This document shows, in pieces, positions 56,403 through 64,000 of a DNA stretch of 64,000 nucleotides (position 1 is its first letter; every line of letters begins with the position of its first letter). The stretch spans positions 487,501 to 551,500 of the forward strand of contig NZ_CP079199.1 in assembly GCF_024758565.1 (NCBI RefSeq), read 5' to 3'. A program made the translations under genes and the position numbers. The stretch is from Mesomycoplasma ovipneumoniae. GTDB lineage: Bacteria; Bacillota_I; Bacilli_A; Mycoplasmatales; Metamycoplasmataceae. Under the pieces are notes generated by a model. It did no database searches. It was not told where the DNA came from and saw nothing but the letters and a program-made list of their open reading frames with translations.

Positions 56403-56503
56403 TTTAAATAGTAGTTGTATTTTTTATGGTTTTTGTTATTTTACCCATAAATCGATTTTTGTCAGTGTTTTAAAATAGGTAATTAACTCTTGCCAAAAAA
56501 GTT

Positions 56504-56532
56504 AAAAAGCACCCAAAAACCGGACACTTTTT
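56504..56532 (-). terminator. Minus-strand terminator candidate
   Basis: Read on the minus strand: AAAAAGTGTCC, loop GGTTTTTG, GGTGCTTTTT with G-T pairs, followed by AACTTTTTT. It is positioned about 54 bases after the stop of the minus gene 56586-57275. Confidence 0.5.
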
Positions 56533-56585
56533 AAGATTATCTCATCAAATTATGAACACTCCCGTTTCAAACAAACAACTAAACA

Positions 56586-57275
56586 TTAAAAATTACGGTT
56601 TGATACATACTTTGGCATAAAAAACCATGCAATTGATTTTTTGTATTTGTTATAAACTTCTTCAATTGTGTTTTTAATAAGTAGAGCTGATATTTTATAT
56701 AAAAAAAAGTGACTTATAGTAATGATGACCATACCTATCACATATATTGCAAAGTGAATAGAGAAATAAGTGGTTTTAATAGGAAGAATCGCAATAATTA
56801 TTGTTAATATTGGTATGGAAATAAATGAAATAAATATATAAATTATTTGCAAAATAAAGATTCTATAATGAACGTGAAATAAAAAGTTTTTTTTCTCCTT
56901 GTTGAATTCAATCTCATCAGGATAATCCCGCATATCACGAATAATCATATTAAAAATATTAAATCAGTGAGGTTTTAATGATAATTTTTCATACTTTTCT
57001 TCAAATTGACTGTTAGTTAAATTTAATGCTTCTTTTTTATATTTTTTTATAAATCAAACATATCTTATTAAACAATATAAAAATAAAATAAATAATACCG
57101 AAATTGAACCCCAAATAATAATTTTGCCTAATAACGTTGGATGATTAATAAGAACACCGTTGTAAACGGCATTGAACGTAAAAAAAAGTATTTCTAACAA
57201 ATAAATTAAAAAGTAAAAAAATTTAATCACCCAGTTTAAAAAAACATATTTAAAAAGAAGAGTTATTGCTTTCAT
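56586..57275 (-). CDS. Hypothetical four-helix membrane protein
   Basis: A 229-residue protein I do not recognise. Two hydrophobic segments near residues 9-40 and 47-73 precede a charged cytoplasmic stretch (about 75-130, with IIRDMRDYPDEIEFNKEKKN), and two more helices follow near 138-165 and 172-195, then a Lys-rich tail. Three TGA codons read as Trp join what would otherwise look like two short frames. It is seven bases after a 54-residue gene with the same promoter, and no family I know combines the two. Confidence 0.6.
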
Positions 57276-57281
57276 GAAAAA

Positions 57282-57446
57282 TTAATACCCTCAAGCGAGT
57301 ATTTCCTCCATATCAAAATCTTCAAAATTTATTATATTTCCTGATAATTTATTTATATTAGCTATAATTTTTCTAATTTTTTCTTTAAGATCATTTTCTA
57401 AAGCCCTTCCTGCGGCTAAAATATTTATTAATTCTAAATTTTTCAT
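57282..57446 (-). CDS. Small protein, 54 residues
   Basis: A small protein starting at ATG 57446 after an AGAGGTGAAA ribosome site, ending TAA 57282. It begins MKNLELINILAAGRALENDL and ends FEDFDMEEILAWGY, with one TGA-Trp near residue 52. It is amphipathic, with an acidic aromatic C-terminus and no signal peptide. It has good translation signals, a promoter at 57485-57490 and a downstream membrane-protein partner. Similar two-gene sets can be peptides with a membrane partner, such as an immunity or export protein, but that is inference. Confidence 0.55.
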
Positions 57447-57484
57447 TTTCACCTCTACATTTATTATTTCTATAATTAAGCCTT

Positions 57485-57490
57485 ATTATA
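57485..57490 (-). promoter_or_regulatory. -10 box TATAAT of the small-protein cassette
   Basis: On the minus strand, GATATAATAAGG lies 38 bases before the ATG at 57446. A TTGTAC lies upstream with a short (14-base) spacing, a poor -35 box. Confidence 0.5.
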
Positions 57491-57747
57491 TCTTATAATA
57501 TTAAGTACAAGTTTAAAAAACAATAAAAAATTTTTCCATCAATAAATTAGAAGAAAAAATTAACAAAAGCGGTGGAATCAAAGCCATAGATAAAAAAGTA
57601 ACTGTTTGAATTTTTCTATTAATTTAGCTAAAAATTTTAGTAAGTTAGGATATTAATTTTCCTGTAAATATAAACATTTTTTTATTTAGCATTAAATTTT
57701 TATTTATAACTTTTTTTAGGGTATAATTTAATTAGATTGTGGAAAAA
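57491..57747. other. Gap between small-protein cassette and tRNA-Trp
   Basis: About 260 AT-rich bases. A frame with a coding look (57531-57623, encoding ...INKLEEKINKSGGIK...) has no start or ribosome site and may be a remnant. A TATAAT at 57722-57727 lies 20 bases before the tRNA and is its likely promoter. Confidence 0.45.
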
Positions 57748-57821
57748 GGGGGTTTAGTATAATGGCAGTACCATGGACTCCAAACCCATCAGTGAAGGTT
57801 CGAATCCTTTAACCCCCGCCA
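57748..57821 (+). tRNA. tRNA-Trp (anticodon CCA)
   Basis: A cloverleaf of 74 bases: acceptor arms GGGGGTT and AACCCCC, discriminator G, encoded CCA. The anticodon loop is CTCCAAA, anticodon CCA, so it reads UGG. The T arm contains GGTTCGAATCC. The last pair of the anticodon stem (A-C) is mismatched. A separate tRNA with anticodon TCA is needed for the many TGA codons; it is not in this window. Confidence 0.9.
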
Positions 57822-57854
57822 AAAAATTATTTTTAAAATACAAAAGGTGGCAAG

Positions 57855-58346
57855 ATGCAAACAAAATTCAAGAACAAAGCATATAATTTAGTTTCATCAT
57901 TAATACAACCAGGAGAAAAACTAGAATTTACCGTTAGTGATATAAATTTTGATGTTGTTGACTTTAAAAATTTTGGAAAAACAACTCTAATTTCGATTTT
58001 TCCGTCAATTAATACCAAAATTTGCGATGAACAAACAACATCCATCCGAGATTTATCAAGGAAATATTCACAATTTAGATTTATTTCAGTTTCACTTGAC
58101 CTTCCTTCTGCGATTGCTCAGTGAAAAAATGCAAATTTATCCGAAAATATGGAGATATATTCTGACTATCGTTTGCGTAGTTTTGGATTAGCTACTGGAT
58201 TTTTAATTGATGATGTATTTTTATTAAATCGTGGTTATATTATTGTTGACTCTGAAGGAAAAGTTTTAGTTGTTGAACCTAATTCTGATGTTCACGATCA
58301 AATTAATTTTGAACAATTAGAAAAACATCTTCAAAACCTTTCATAA
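57855..58346 (+). CDS. tpx: Thiol peroxidase, Tpx family
   Basis: A 163-residue peroxiredoxin that reduces hydroperoxides. The peroxidatic Cys57 is in FPSINTKICDEQTTS, the Tpx-type site, and YSDYRLRSFGLATG matches the later family block. The resolving Cys expected in the DLPF...RFC segment is missing (LDLPSAIAQWKN), so it may work as a one-Cys enzyme, being reduced directly. An AAAAGGTGG site precedes the ATG. One TGA is read as Trp. Trx and TrxB in the window are the likely reductants. Confidence 0.9.
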
Positions 58347-58445
58347 TTTTGTTAAAAACTTAAAAATTAATTTTTATTTACATATTCAAGAAATGCACAT
58401 TTAATTGTGTATTTTTTATTTATTTTTTAAAAATAAAAAAAGTGG

Positions 58446-58451
58446 TATAAT
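58446..58451 (+). promoter_or_regulatory. -10 box TATAAT before lgt
   Basis: GGTATAAT lies 29 bases before ATG 58481; AGGAA is the ribosome site. Confidence 0.6.
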
Positions 58452-58480
58452 TTATAAGACAAAATAAAATAGGAATAACA

Positions 58481-59461
58481 ATGAATGACCTTACAAAAAT
58501 TCCCGCTGACCTAATAAATGAACGCCCTTTTAAAGAAGGTGAGGCTTTTTGGTTAATTCAGGATTGAATTCCAATTTATGCCCTCACAGTCGTTTTGGGC
58601 ATGGTTGCCTCAATTATCACAATTTATTTTTTCTGGAAGCGCGAAGGTTACAAATTTGATCATTTAGCCGCACTGATTTTTATCACAATTCCTATTTCTA
58701 TTGTTGGAGCACGTTTTGGATATATTCTTGAGCGTTTAGTGGTTGGTGATTTAACATCATTACAACAGTGATGAAATATTCGCCAAGGTGGACTTTCAAT
58801 TCAATGAGGTGTTATTTTTCCAACTGTTGCAAATTTAATTTATGCTTATCGAAAACGGGCTAGTTTTGATTGACGAAAAGCCTTTTCTTTTATCTTGCCG
58901 GCCGTTTTAATTGGTCAATTTTTAGGAAGATGAGGGAATTTTACAAATCACGAAGTCTATGGATTTCTTGATCCTGAAGGTAAAACCGTAAATTGATTAG
59001 GTGATTTTATTCGAAAAAATATGTTTATTGCCGATAAACATGCACCAAATGGTCAACTCCGTGTTCCATTATTTTTCTATGAATCACTAACTTCGCTTTT
59101 TGGTTACTTGGTAATTGTATGAGTATTAAACCTTTTTTCATGACTCAAACCAGGTTCAACAGGGGCACTATACATTTTATATTACGGAATTGTTCGGGCT
59201 TCTATGGAATTTTTACGGCAAGAATCATATGTTTATTATTTTGTAATTGCAATTTTGATGATAATTCTGGGAATTTTGTTGTTCATCCGCTTTCAATTTT
59301 TCGCAAATTACTATGTAAAAATTGAAAATAAAAAGTTAAAAATAGCATTTTTCGAAAGATACACAAAGGAAAACAGACGCTACATTGGTTTGCCTTGAAC
59401 AAGATGGAATCGTAACCTTTCTGAGCCTGCAAAATCAGAACCAAAAACTTTAGAGGCTTAG
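58481..59461 (+). CDS. lgt: Prolipoprotein diacylglyceryl transferase
   Basis: A 326-residue membrane enzyme that attaches diacylglycerol to the lipobox Cys of prelipoproteins. The Lgt signature is seen as GARFGYILERL (about residues 79-89) and GQFLGRWGNFTNHEVYG (about 150-166), including the catalytic-region Arg, with PLFFYES and RQESY-type blocks later. About seven membrane segments. Length is usual; it has a basic C-terminal tail. Its substrates in this window include the BMP lipoprotein, the 11092-12174 lipoprotein and possibly YidC. Many TGA codons are read as Trp. Confidence 0.95.
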
Positions 59462-59484
59462 ACAAAATTGAAATTTTACAACGG

Positions 59485-59509
59485 AAAACATTAGTTTTTA
59501 ATGTTTTTT
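59485..59509 (+). terminator. Terminator after lgt
   Basis: AAAACATTA (59485-59493), loop GTTTT, TAATGTTTT (59499-59507) with T-run. Weak, but well placed 24 bases after the stop. Confidence 0.65.
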
Positions 59510-59523
59510 ATAATTTAATATTA

Positions 59524-59529
59524 TATAAT
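59524..59529 (+). promoter_or_regulatory. -10 box TATAAT before trxB
   Basis: TATATAATTA lies 41 bases before ATG 59571, after the lgt terminator; AAGGGG is the ribosome site. A second TATAAT occurs at 59534-59539. Confidence 0.5.
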
Positions 59530-59570
59530 TATTTATAATCATTAACATTTTATTCTTAAGGGGTTTAATC

Positions 59571-60488
59571 ATGGAAAATTATGATGTTATAATAATCGGA
59601 GCAGGACCAGCTGGGCTAACAACCGCTCTTTATGCTTCTCGTGGTAATTTAAAAGTTCTAATTTTGGAAAAAGGAGCCCCAGGAGGGAAGCTTGTTTCAC
59701 AATCTAAAATTGAAAATTGACCTGGAGATGAGTTTATTGATGGTGCATCTTTAGCGCTAAGAATGTATAAACACTCACTAAAATTCGGGACAAAACACCG
59801 TTATTGTGAAGTTGATTATATTGAGTCTAACTCACCTTTTGACCATAAAGTTGTTTGCAAAAACGGTAAAACTTTCACAGCAAAATCCGTTGTTGTAGCT
59901 TCAGGAATGGTCGAAAGAAAACCGTTAGATATTAAAAATTACCTTGATTTTGAAGGTAAAGGTGTTTCTTATTGTGTTGTTTGCGATGGTCCTTTTTATG
60001 CCAACCAACCTTCAATTGTTATTGGAGGAGGAAATTCTGCCGTTGAGGAGTCAAGTTTTTTAGCTTCAATAGCTTCAAAAGTTTATGTTTTAGTTCGTGA
60101 TGACAAATTTATCGCCGAGCCACTTTTAATAGAAGAACTCAAAAAAAACAAAAATGTTGAAATTTTATTTAATGCTAAAGTTTTAGAACTTCAAGGAGAA
60201 GGTGCGCTTGAATCAGCAATTATTGATCACAATGGTGAGCAAAAAACACTAGAAATTAAGTCACTTTTCCCATACATTGGTTTTTTGCCAGCTACTAGCT
60301 TTTTACAAAAAAACCATAAAGAAATTCTTGACAAATTTAATTTTGTTACAGTTGACAAATACGGACAGTCAAAAATTCCTGGGGTTTATGCTGTTGGTGA
60401 TGTTGTTACAAAAGAAATTAGACAAATTGTTACTGCTGCAAATGACGGTGCAATTGTTGGTAAAATTTTAACCAATCGAATTAAGTAA
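59571..60488 (+). CDS. trxB: Thioredoxin reductase
   Basis: A 305-residue flavoprotein that reduces thioredoxin with NADPH. The FAD motif VIIIGAGPAGLTTALYA (about residues 6-22), redox CVVCDG (about 136-141), NADPH motif VIGGGNSAVEES (about 152-163) and the closing YAVGDVVTKEIRQIVTAANDG (about 270-290) are complete. The N-terminal GAPGGKL motif is present. Two TGA codons appear. Together with the thioredoxin at 27894-28223 and Tpx it forms the redox set. Its end is 17 bases before the adhesin gene. Confidence 0.96.
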
Positions 60489-60505
60489 AAAAAGGTTCCT
60501 ATATA

Positions 60506-63500
60506 GTGAAAATAGTTAAGAAATTTTCCAAAACAAAATTTTTAACAAAAAAATCAAAAATTTTACTAGGACTTACTTTAAGCGCATCATTTCTTGGTGT
60601 TTTAGGAATTTCAGTCGGTATTTCTTATGGTTTTGGCTTAATTAAAAAAAATTCTTATCAAACAACTGTTGAGGATTTAAATAGAATAATAACTAAAATT
60701 AATGCTCTTAGTTTTAATGCCCAAAAAGTTTCTCCTTTTTCTACTTATGCCTCACTAAAAGAAGAGTGAAAAAAAATTCAAGACTCAACAGATCAAGGTG
60801 ATTTTTTTGATCTTTTTAGTCTTGAACATAAAAGATTGCAACCATATAAATTGCCAAACGGAATTTGGCTTGAGTTTGTAGATGTCCAGCCAGATGATGC
60901 CAACCAACAATTTAATGTTGAATTTTTGCTTAAAACTTATAATCACTCAAGAATTATAAGATCTGATATAAGAACTGACAAAATTTCTATAAGTCCTAAT
61001 TCAACTTTTTTTCTGGAAAATTTTTATCAAGCACTCCAAATAAATCTTCAAAATATTAGACCATTTTCTAGAGGTGAACAAAATAAAACCTCTCCTAACA
61101 TTTGACTTGCAAGTGATTTTTTAGCAAAAGCAAATTCTGAGCAAAGCGCAGAAAGTTTTATTAAAAAAGTTCATGATTTTTTTGACTTTGACTTTGAGTC
61201 AATTTTAACTAACAAAAACTTTGCTATTAAACACGAAAATAAGTTAGTTTTTCCTTACACAATTGAAATTATAAAAAATAATAATAACACTTGAGTCCAA
61301 CCTTCGCAATTGCATTCAGATTTTTTGGAAATACAAGGTAAAATTAGTTTTACACAGGAAGCCAAAGATATTTTTCCAAAAAATTTTAATACAAATGTTA
61401 CTAAAAATTTTACTTTTTTACTGTTTGATTCAGCTAAAAATAAATCCGCTTTTGCTGATCCTAAAGTTTTTATACAAATTCCAAAACTATCAGATCTAAA
61501 AATTGATCAATTTTCACAAGAAAATCAAGAAAACAAAGTTGATATTTCCCAAAAATCAATATCTTGAGTTTATAATTTTCTTAAATATAACGAAAACACA
61601 AAAACATTAAAAACACCAGAAGAAGCAAAAATAGCCCTTAATTCATTTATTAATTCAGATTTACAACTTGATTTTAGCGATTATGCTGACTTAGATCCAA
61701 AAATTAAGCAAAAATTTGGCTTTAATATTATAGTTGAAAAAATTTATCTAGATGCAGACGAGCACTCATCGCTAGTTCGTATACCGTTTGAAATTTTTTA
61801 TCCCCTTAATGATGATGGTTCTGAAAAATTAACTAAAACTTCAGAGCTTGTTTTAAGAAATTTCAAAAATTCTGAATCCCAAAATGTTTCTACATTTGAC
61901 CCTAAAAATTTTAGTCAAATTCCAGTTGTTAATTTAGATTATTTCACTGATAAAAGTAGACCAACCCAAACCTTTTCATCTTTTGATTATGTTTCAAAAG
62001 ATGAAATTCAAAAGTTAATTGACTTAAATTCACATGAAGAAATTTATAATATTTTAATAAATTCCTCAAAATTTAATCTTAACTTTCCTGAAACTCAAAT
62101 TTTAGATTCCTGAATTTTTAAGTATGATTTTCCAACTATTCCTGAGTTTTCCAAAAGGACTTTGACTCCAATAACACTAGAAAATAACACAAATACTCGT
62201 GCTTTTTTTGAAAATAATCAAGAATTTATGTTTTTTGTAAAAAATATTTTAGCCTTACCTAAAGAAGAAGCTCAAAAATACCTTAGAATCCTTTTTAATT
62301 CCCTTGCGGAAATAAAATCTGATACTTTTGATGATAAAGAGCAAAGTTCTGAAACTCAAAGTCTTGATTCAACCCCCAAAAATGACACTATTAGTGAGAC
62401 TGCCACCCCACTAGCAACTCAATTTCAAGAAACAGAAACTGAAAATTCTGAAAACAGCACAAATTCTCAAGATTCTGAGCAACCCCAAAATCAAGGAAAC
62501 CAACAACAAAACACAGAAAATCCAGCCCCTGATACTAATTTAGCCCCAGAAACTAAGAGTATTAATGATAAAATTGTTTCAAATCTTCAAAATCAGTATT
62601 TAATTAAGGGATTTAATGACTTAATTTCTAAAATTGAGGCTTTAAACGAAAAAAACGAACAGCCAAAAGCGGAATTAAATGCTCAAACATTTTCTGATTT
62701 ATTTATAGAAACTTATAAAGATAATAATTTAGTTAAGCAATTTGAAACACTTGGCGAAAATCTTTCTTATAAAATTGTTTTTCTAGCCAATCAAGAATCA
62801 GAACAAATCGATTCTGATGGGCAAAATTCAACTCCAACACCAGTTCAAGTCGCCGATCAAGAGACCTCTGAAAACGGTAATAATCCCCAAAAAGAGATTT
62901 TTACATTAGGTTATTATTATATTTTTACTTCTGCTACAAATAATAAAATTGTTTTTAGAACACCAATTAATTCATTAAAATTAGATGTTTTTACACATCA
63001 AAATTCTCAAAGTGAAATTGAAATCTTGTCCAATGTTGTTTTAAATTTTCCACAAAAACTTTTAAAATTAGAACTTGATGAGTCTAATTTTGCAACAGCA
63101 CTTACATTTTCAAAAACTGCTGAGGAGATTCTAACTTCTGAATTTAATAATCAAGATAAAGATTTTAAACAAACATTAGAGAGTTTTAAAAAACTTTTTG
63201 GTTTTTCTACTTTTGTCCAAATTTATCCTTTATTAAATGGTAATGGTCTTGTATATAAAAAAGATAATGTTTTTAAGGATAAATTTGGAAATTTGAAAAT
63301 TAGATTTAGTGTAAAAAATCTAGATTCTAGCGAAAAATCTCAAATTTTTATTCCAAACATTGTAGATAATGATCAAAATAATCCTGATGGTTCAGTGCAA
63401 AATTCTCCTAGCCCTCAAGTTTCGCCTTCGCCACCAACCACACCACCGCAGACTCAACAACCTACAACTCAGACCGCGCAACACCAACTTAAAAATAATC

Positions 63501-63589
63501 TAGAGCCCTTTGTACCTGGACAAAATGAAGCAAAATATCCGCTTATTTTTACAGTAATTAAGCCAAATAGGCAGTTAAATCGAAATTAG
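60506..63589 (+). CDS. P97-family cilium adhesin paralogue 2
   Basis: A 1027-residue P97-like protein starting at GTG 60506, after AAAAAGG. The membrane/signal segment is at about 21-45 (LLGLTLSASFLGVLGISVGI). It lacks AAKPE-type R1 repeats. A disordered Glu/Gln/Asn/Ser linker is at about 608-690; it contains TQFQE at 638-642, matching the known processing motif. The C-terminal part (about 958-1000) is Pro/Gln/Thr/Ser-rich. A P102-like gene follows six bases later. The distance from the trxB stop is only 17 bases, so it may share its transcript. Confidence 0.83.
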
Positions 63590-63595
63590 GAAAAA

Positions 63596-64000
63596 ATGAA
63601 AAAAACTAAAATAGTAAAAAAAGTTTCACACACCAGATCTTTAATGATTATGGCGACTTGGCCTATCGCAATTGGTGCAATTTTAGGTTTCTCCTATTTG
63701 ACTTATTCGCTTGTTGAGTCAAAATATTTTGGTATTGTCGATCAGCGAGTTTTAGAGAAAACTGAAGTTAATCAAAGAGGGATTCAACTTTCAAATGAAG
63801 AATTTGAAAAAATTGTTGATCAAATGCAAATTGACGAGGATTTTTCTAAATATTCAGCCGAACAAATTCTCAATTTATCTCGTGATTCAGCGTCTAATTT
63901 TCATCTTACTACAATTTTTAATCTTGCCAATTTTAGTTCAAAATATCCTTTTTTAAAGCTTAATGTCAATCCTATTAATAAATCTGATGTTGAAAATGAT
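63596..64000 (+). CDS. P102-family adhesin paralogue 2, N-terminal part
   Basis: The first 135 residues of a P102-like protein that runs off the window. A basic start (MKKTKIVKKV), a membrane segment near 15-45 and KYFGIVDQRVLEKTEVNQRG near 45-65 parallel the first P102-like protein (IFGNVDKNQVVDLKTQS). GGAAAAA before the ATG serves as ribosome site. Paired with the P97-like gene before it. Confidence 0.8.
   Translation, partial: MKKTKIVKKVSHTRSLMIMATWPIAIGAILGFSYLTYSLVESKYFGIVDQRVLEKTEVNQRGIQLSNEEFEKIVDQMQIDEDFSKYSAEQILNLSRDSASNFHLTTIFNLANFSSKYPFLKLNVNPINKSDVEND

Larger units (their letters stand above)
55882..56503. other. Gene-poor island, orphan promoter and hairpin
   Basis: About 620 bases contain no credible gene, rRNA or tRNA, and I find no tmRNA, RNase P or SRP RNA motifs. 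It includes a promoter-like TATAAT (56158-56163), a Shine-Dalgarno-like GGGAGGAA followed by ATG at 56220 with a stop after four codons, and an 11-bp hairpin CTCAATGTAAA (56364-56374) with 56392-56402. It may be a decayed gene or hold a small RNA. Confidence 0.5.

Noticed and set aside
55882-56503. Possible tmRNA, RNase P RNA or SRP RNA in the gene-poor island
   Set aside because: None of their conserved cores (GAGGAAAGTCC-type, GGAAGGAAGCAGC-type or an alanine-tRNA-like end) is present.
57531-57623. Coding-looking fragment containing INKLEEKINKSGGIK and ending at TAG
   Set aside because: No start codon, ribosome site or homologue that I recognise; may be a remnant but cannot be supported as a gene.

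Overview
The window is a piece of an AT-rich mycoplasma chromosome. TGA must be read as tryptophan: almost every protein gene is interrupted by in-frame TGA at conserved Trp positions, and only TAA and TAG end genes. Paired P97-like and P102-like adhesin paralogues, the dnaA-dnaN-mnmG-rlmH order, a 5S rRNA gene detached from the 16S-23S operon, and a nucleoside ABC importer point to the Mesomycoplasma (Mycoplasma) hyopneumoniae group, which includes flocculare, ovipneumoniae and dispar. I cannot fix the species by eye.

Layout: 1-2415 is the minus-strand 16S-23S rRNA operon (23S cut by the window edge). 2929-11089 runs plus: a membrane-anchored methyltransferase-like protein, greA, a MATE exporter, an ECF S component, a 640-aa degenerate ABC-ATPase-like protein and valS. 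11092-17081 runs minus: a lipoprotein, a large degenerate McrB-like AAA+ protein, yidC, rnpA and rpmH. The strand switch between rpmH and dnaA (17082-17262), with the dnaA-dnaN spacer, is the likely replication origin. From 17263 to 36721 plus-strand housekeeping genes follow: dnaA, dnaN, mnmG, rlmH, two tandem DHH phosphoesterases, a lone Panacea-domain protein, ftsY, an RNase J ORF that runs without a stop into a thioredoxin, hrcA-grpE-argS, an rpoE-like delta subunit, fba, a pseudouridine synthase and gatCAB.

36836-43795 is the first P97/P102 adhesin pair, then a 20-A tract and the solo 5S gene, whose promoter nearly duplicates that of the 16S operon. Next come whiA, a Bax-inhibitor-1-like protein, ppa, a BMP-type nucleoside importer (lipoprotein, ATPase, two permeases), tdk, tRNA-Gly, ptsH and ptsG. 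55882-57747 is a gene-poor island with an orphan promoter and a two-gene minus cassette (54-aa small protein plus membrane protein) that I do not recognise. tRNA-Trp(CCA), tpx, lgt and trxB lead into a second P97/P102 pair that runs off the right edge.

The genes fit a small parasite living on imports: sugar by PTS (ptsH, ptsG) into glycolysis (fba), nucleosides by the BMP-ABC system with salvage by tdk and DHH nucleases, a cofactor by ECF transport, redox control by trx/trxB/tpx, lipoprotein export by yidC/ftsY/lgt, and host attachment by the P97/P102 paralogues. The most unusual items are two large proteins that keep AAA+ or ABC outlines but have lost key nucleotide-binding motifs, the RNase J-thioredoxin continuous frame, the lone Panacea protein and the 54-aa small protein cassette.
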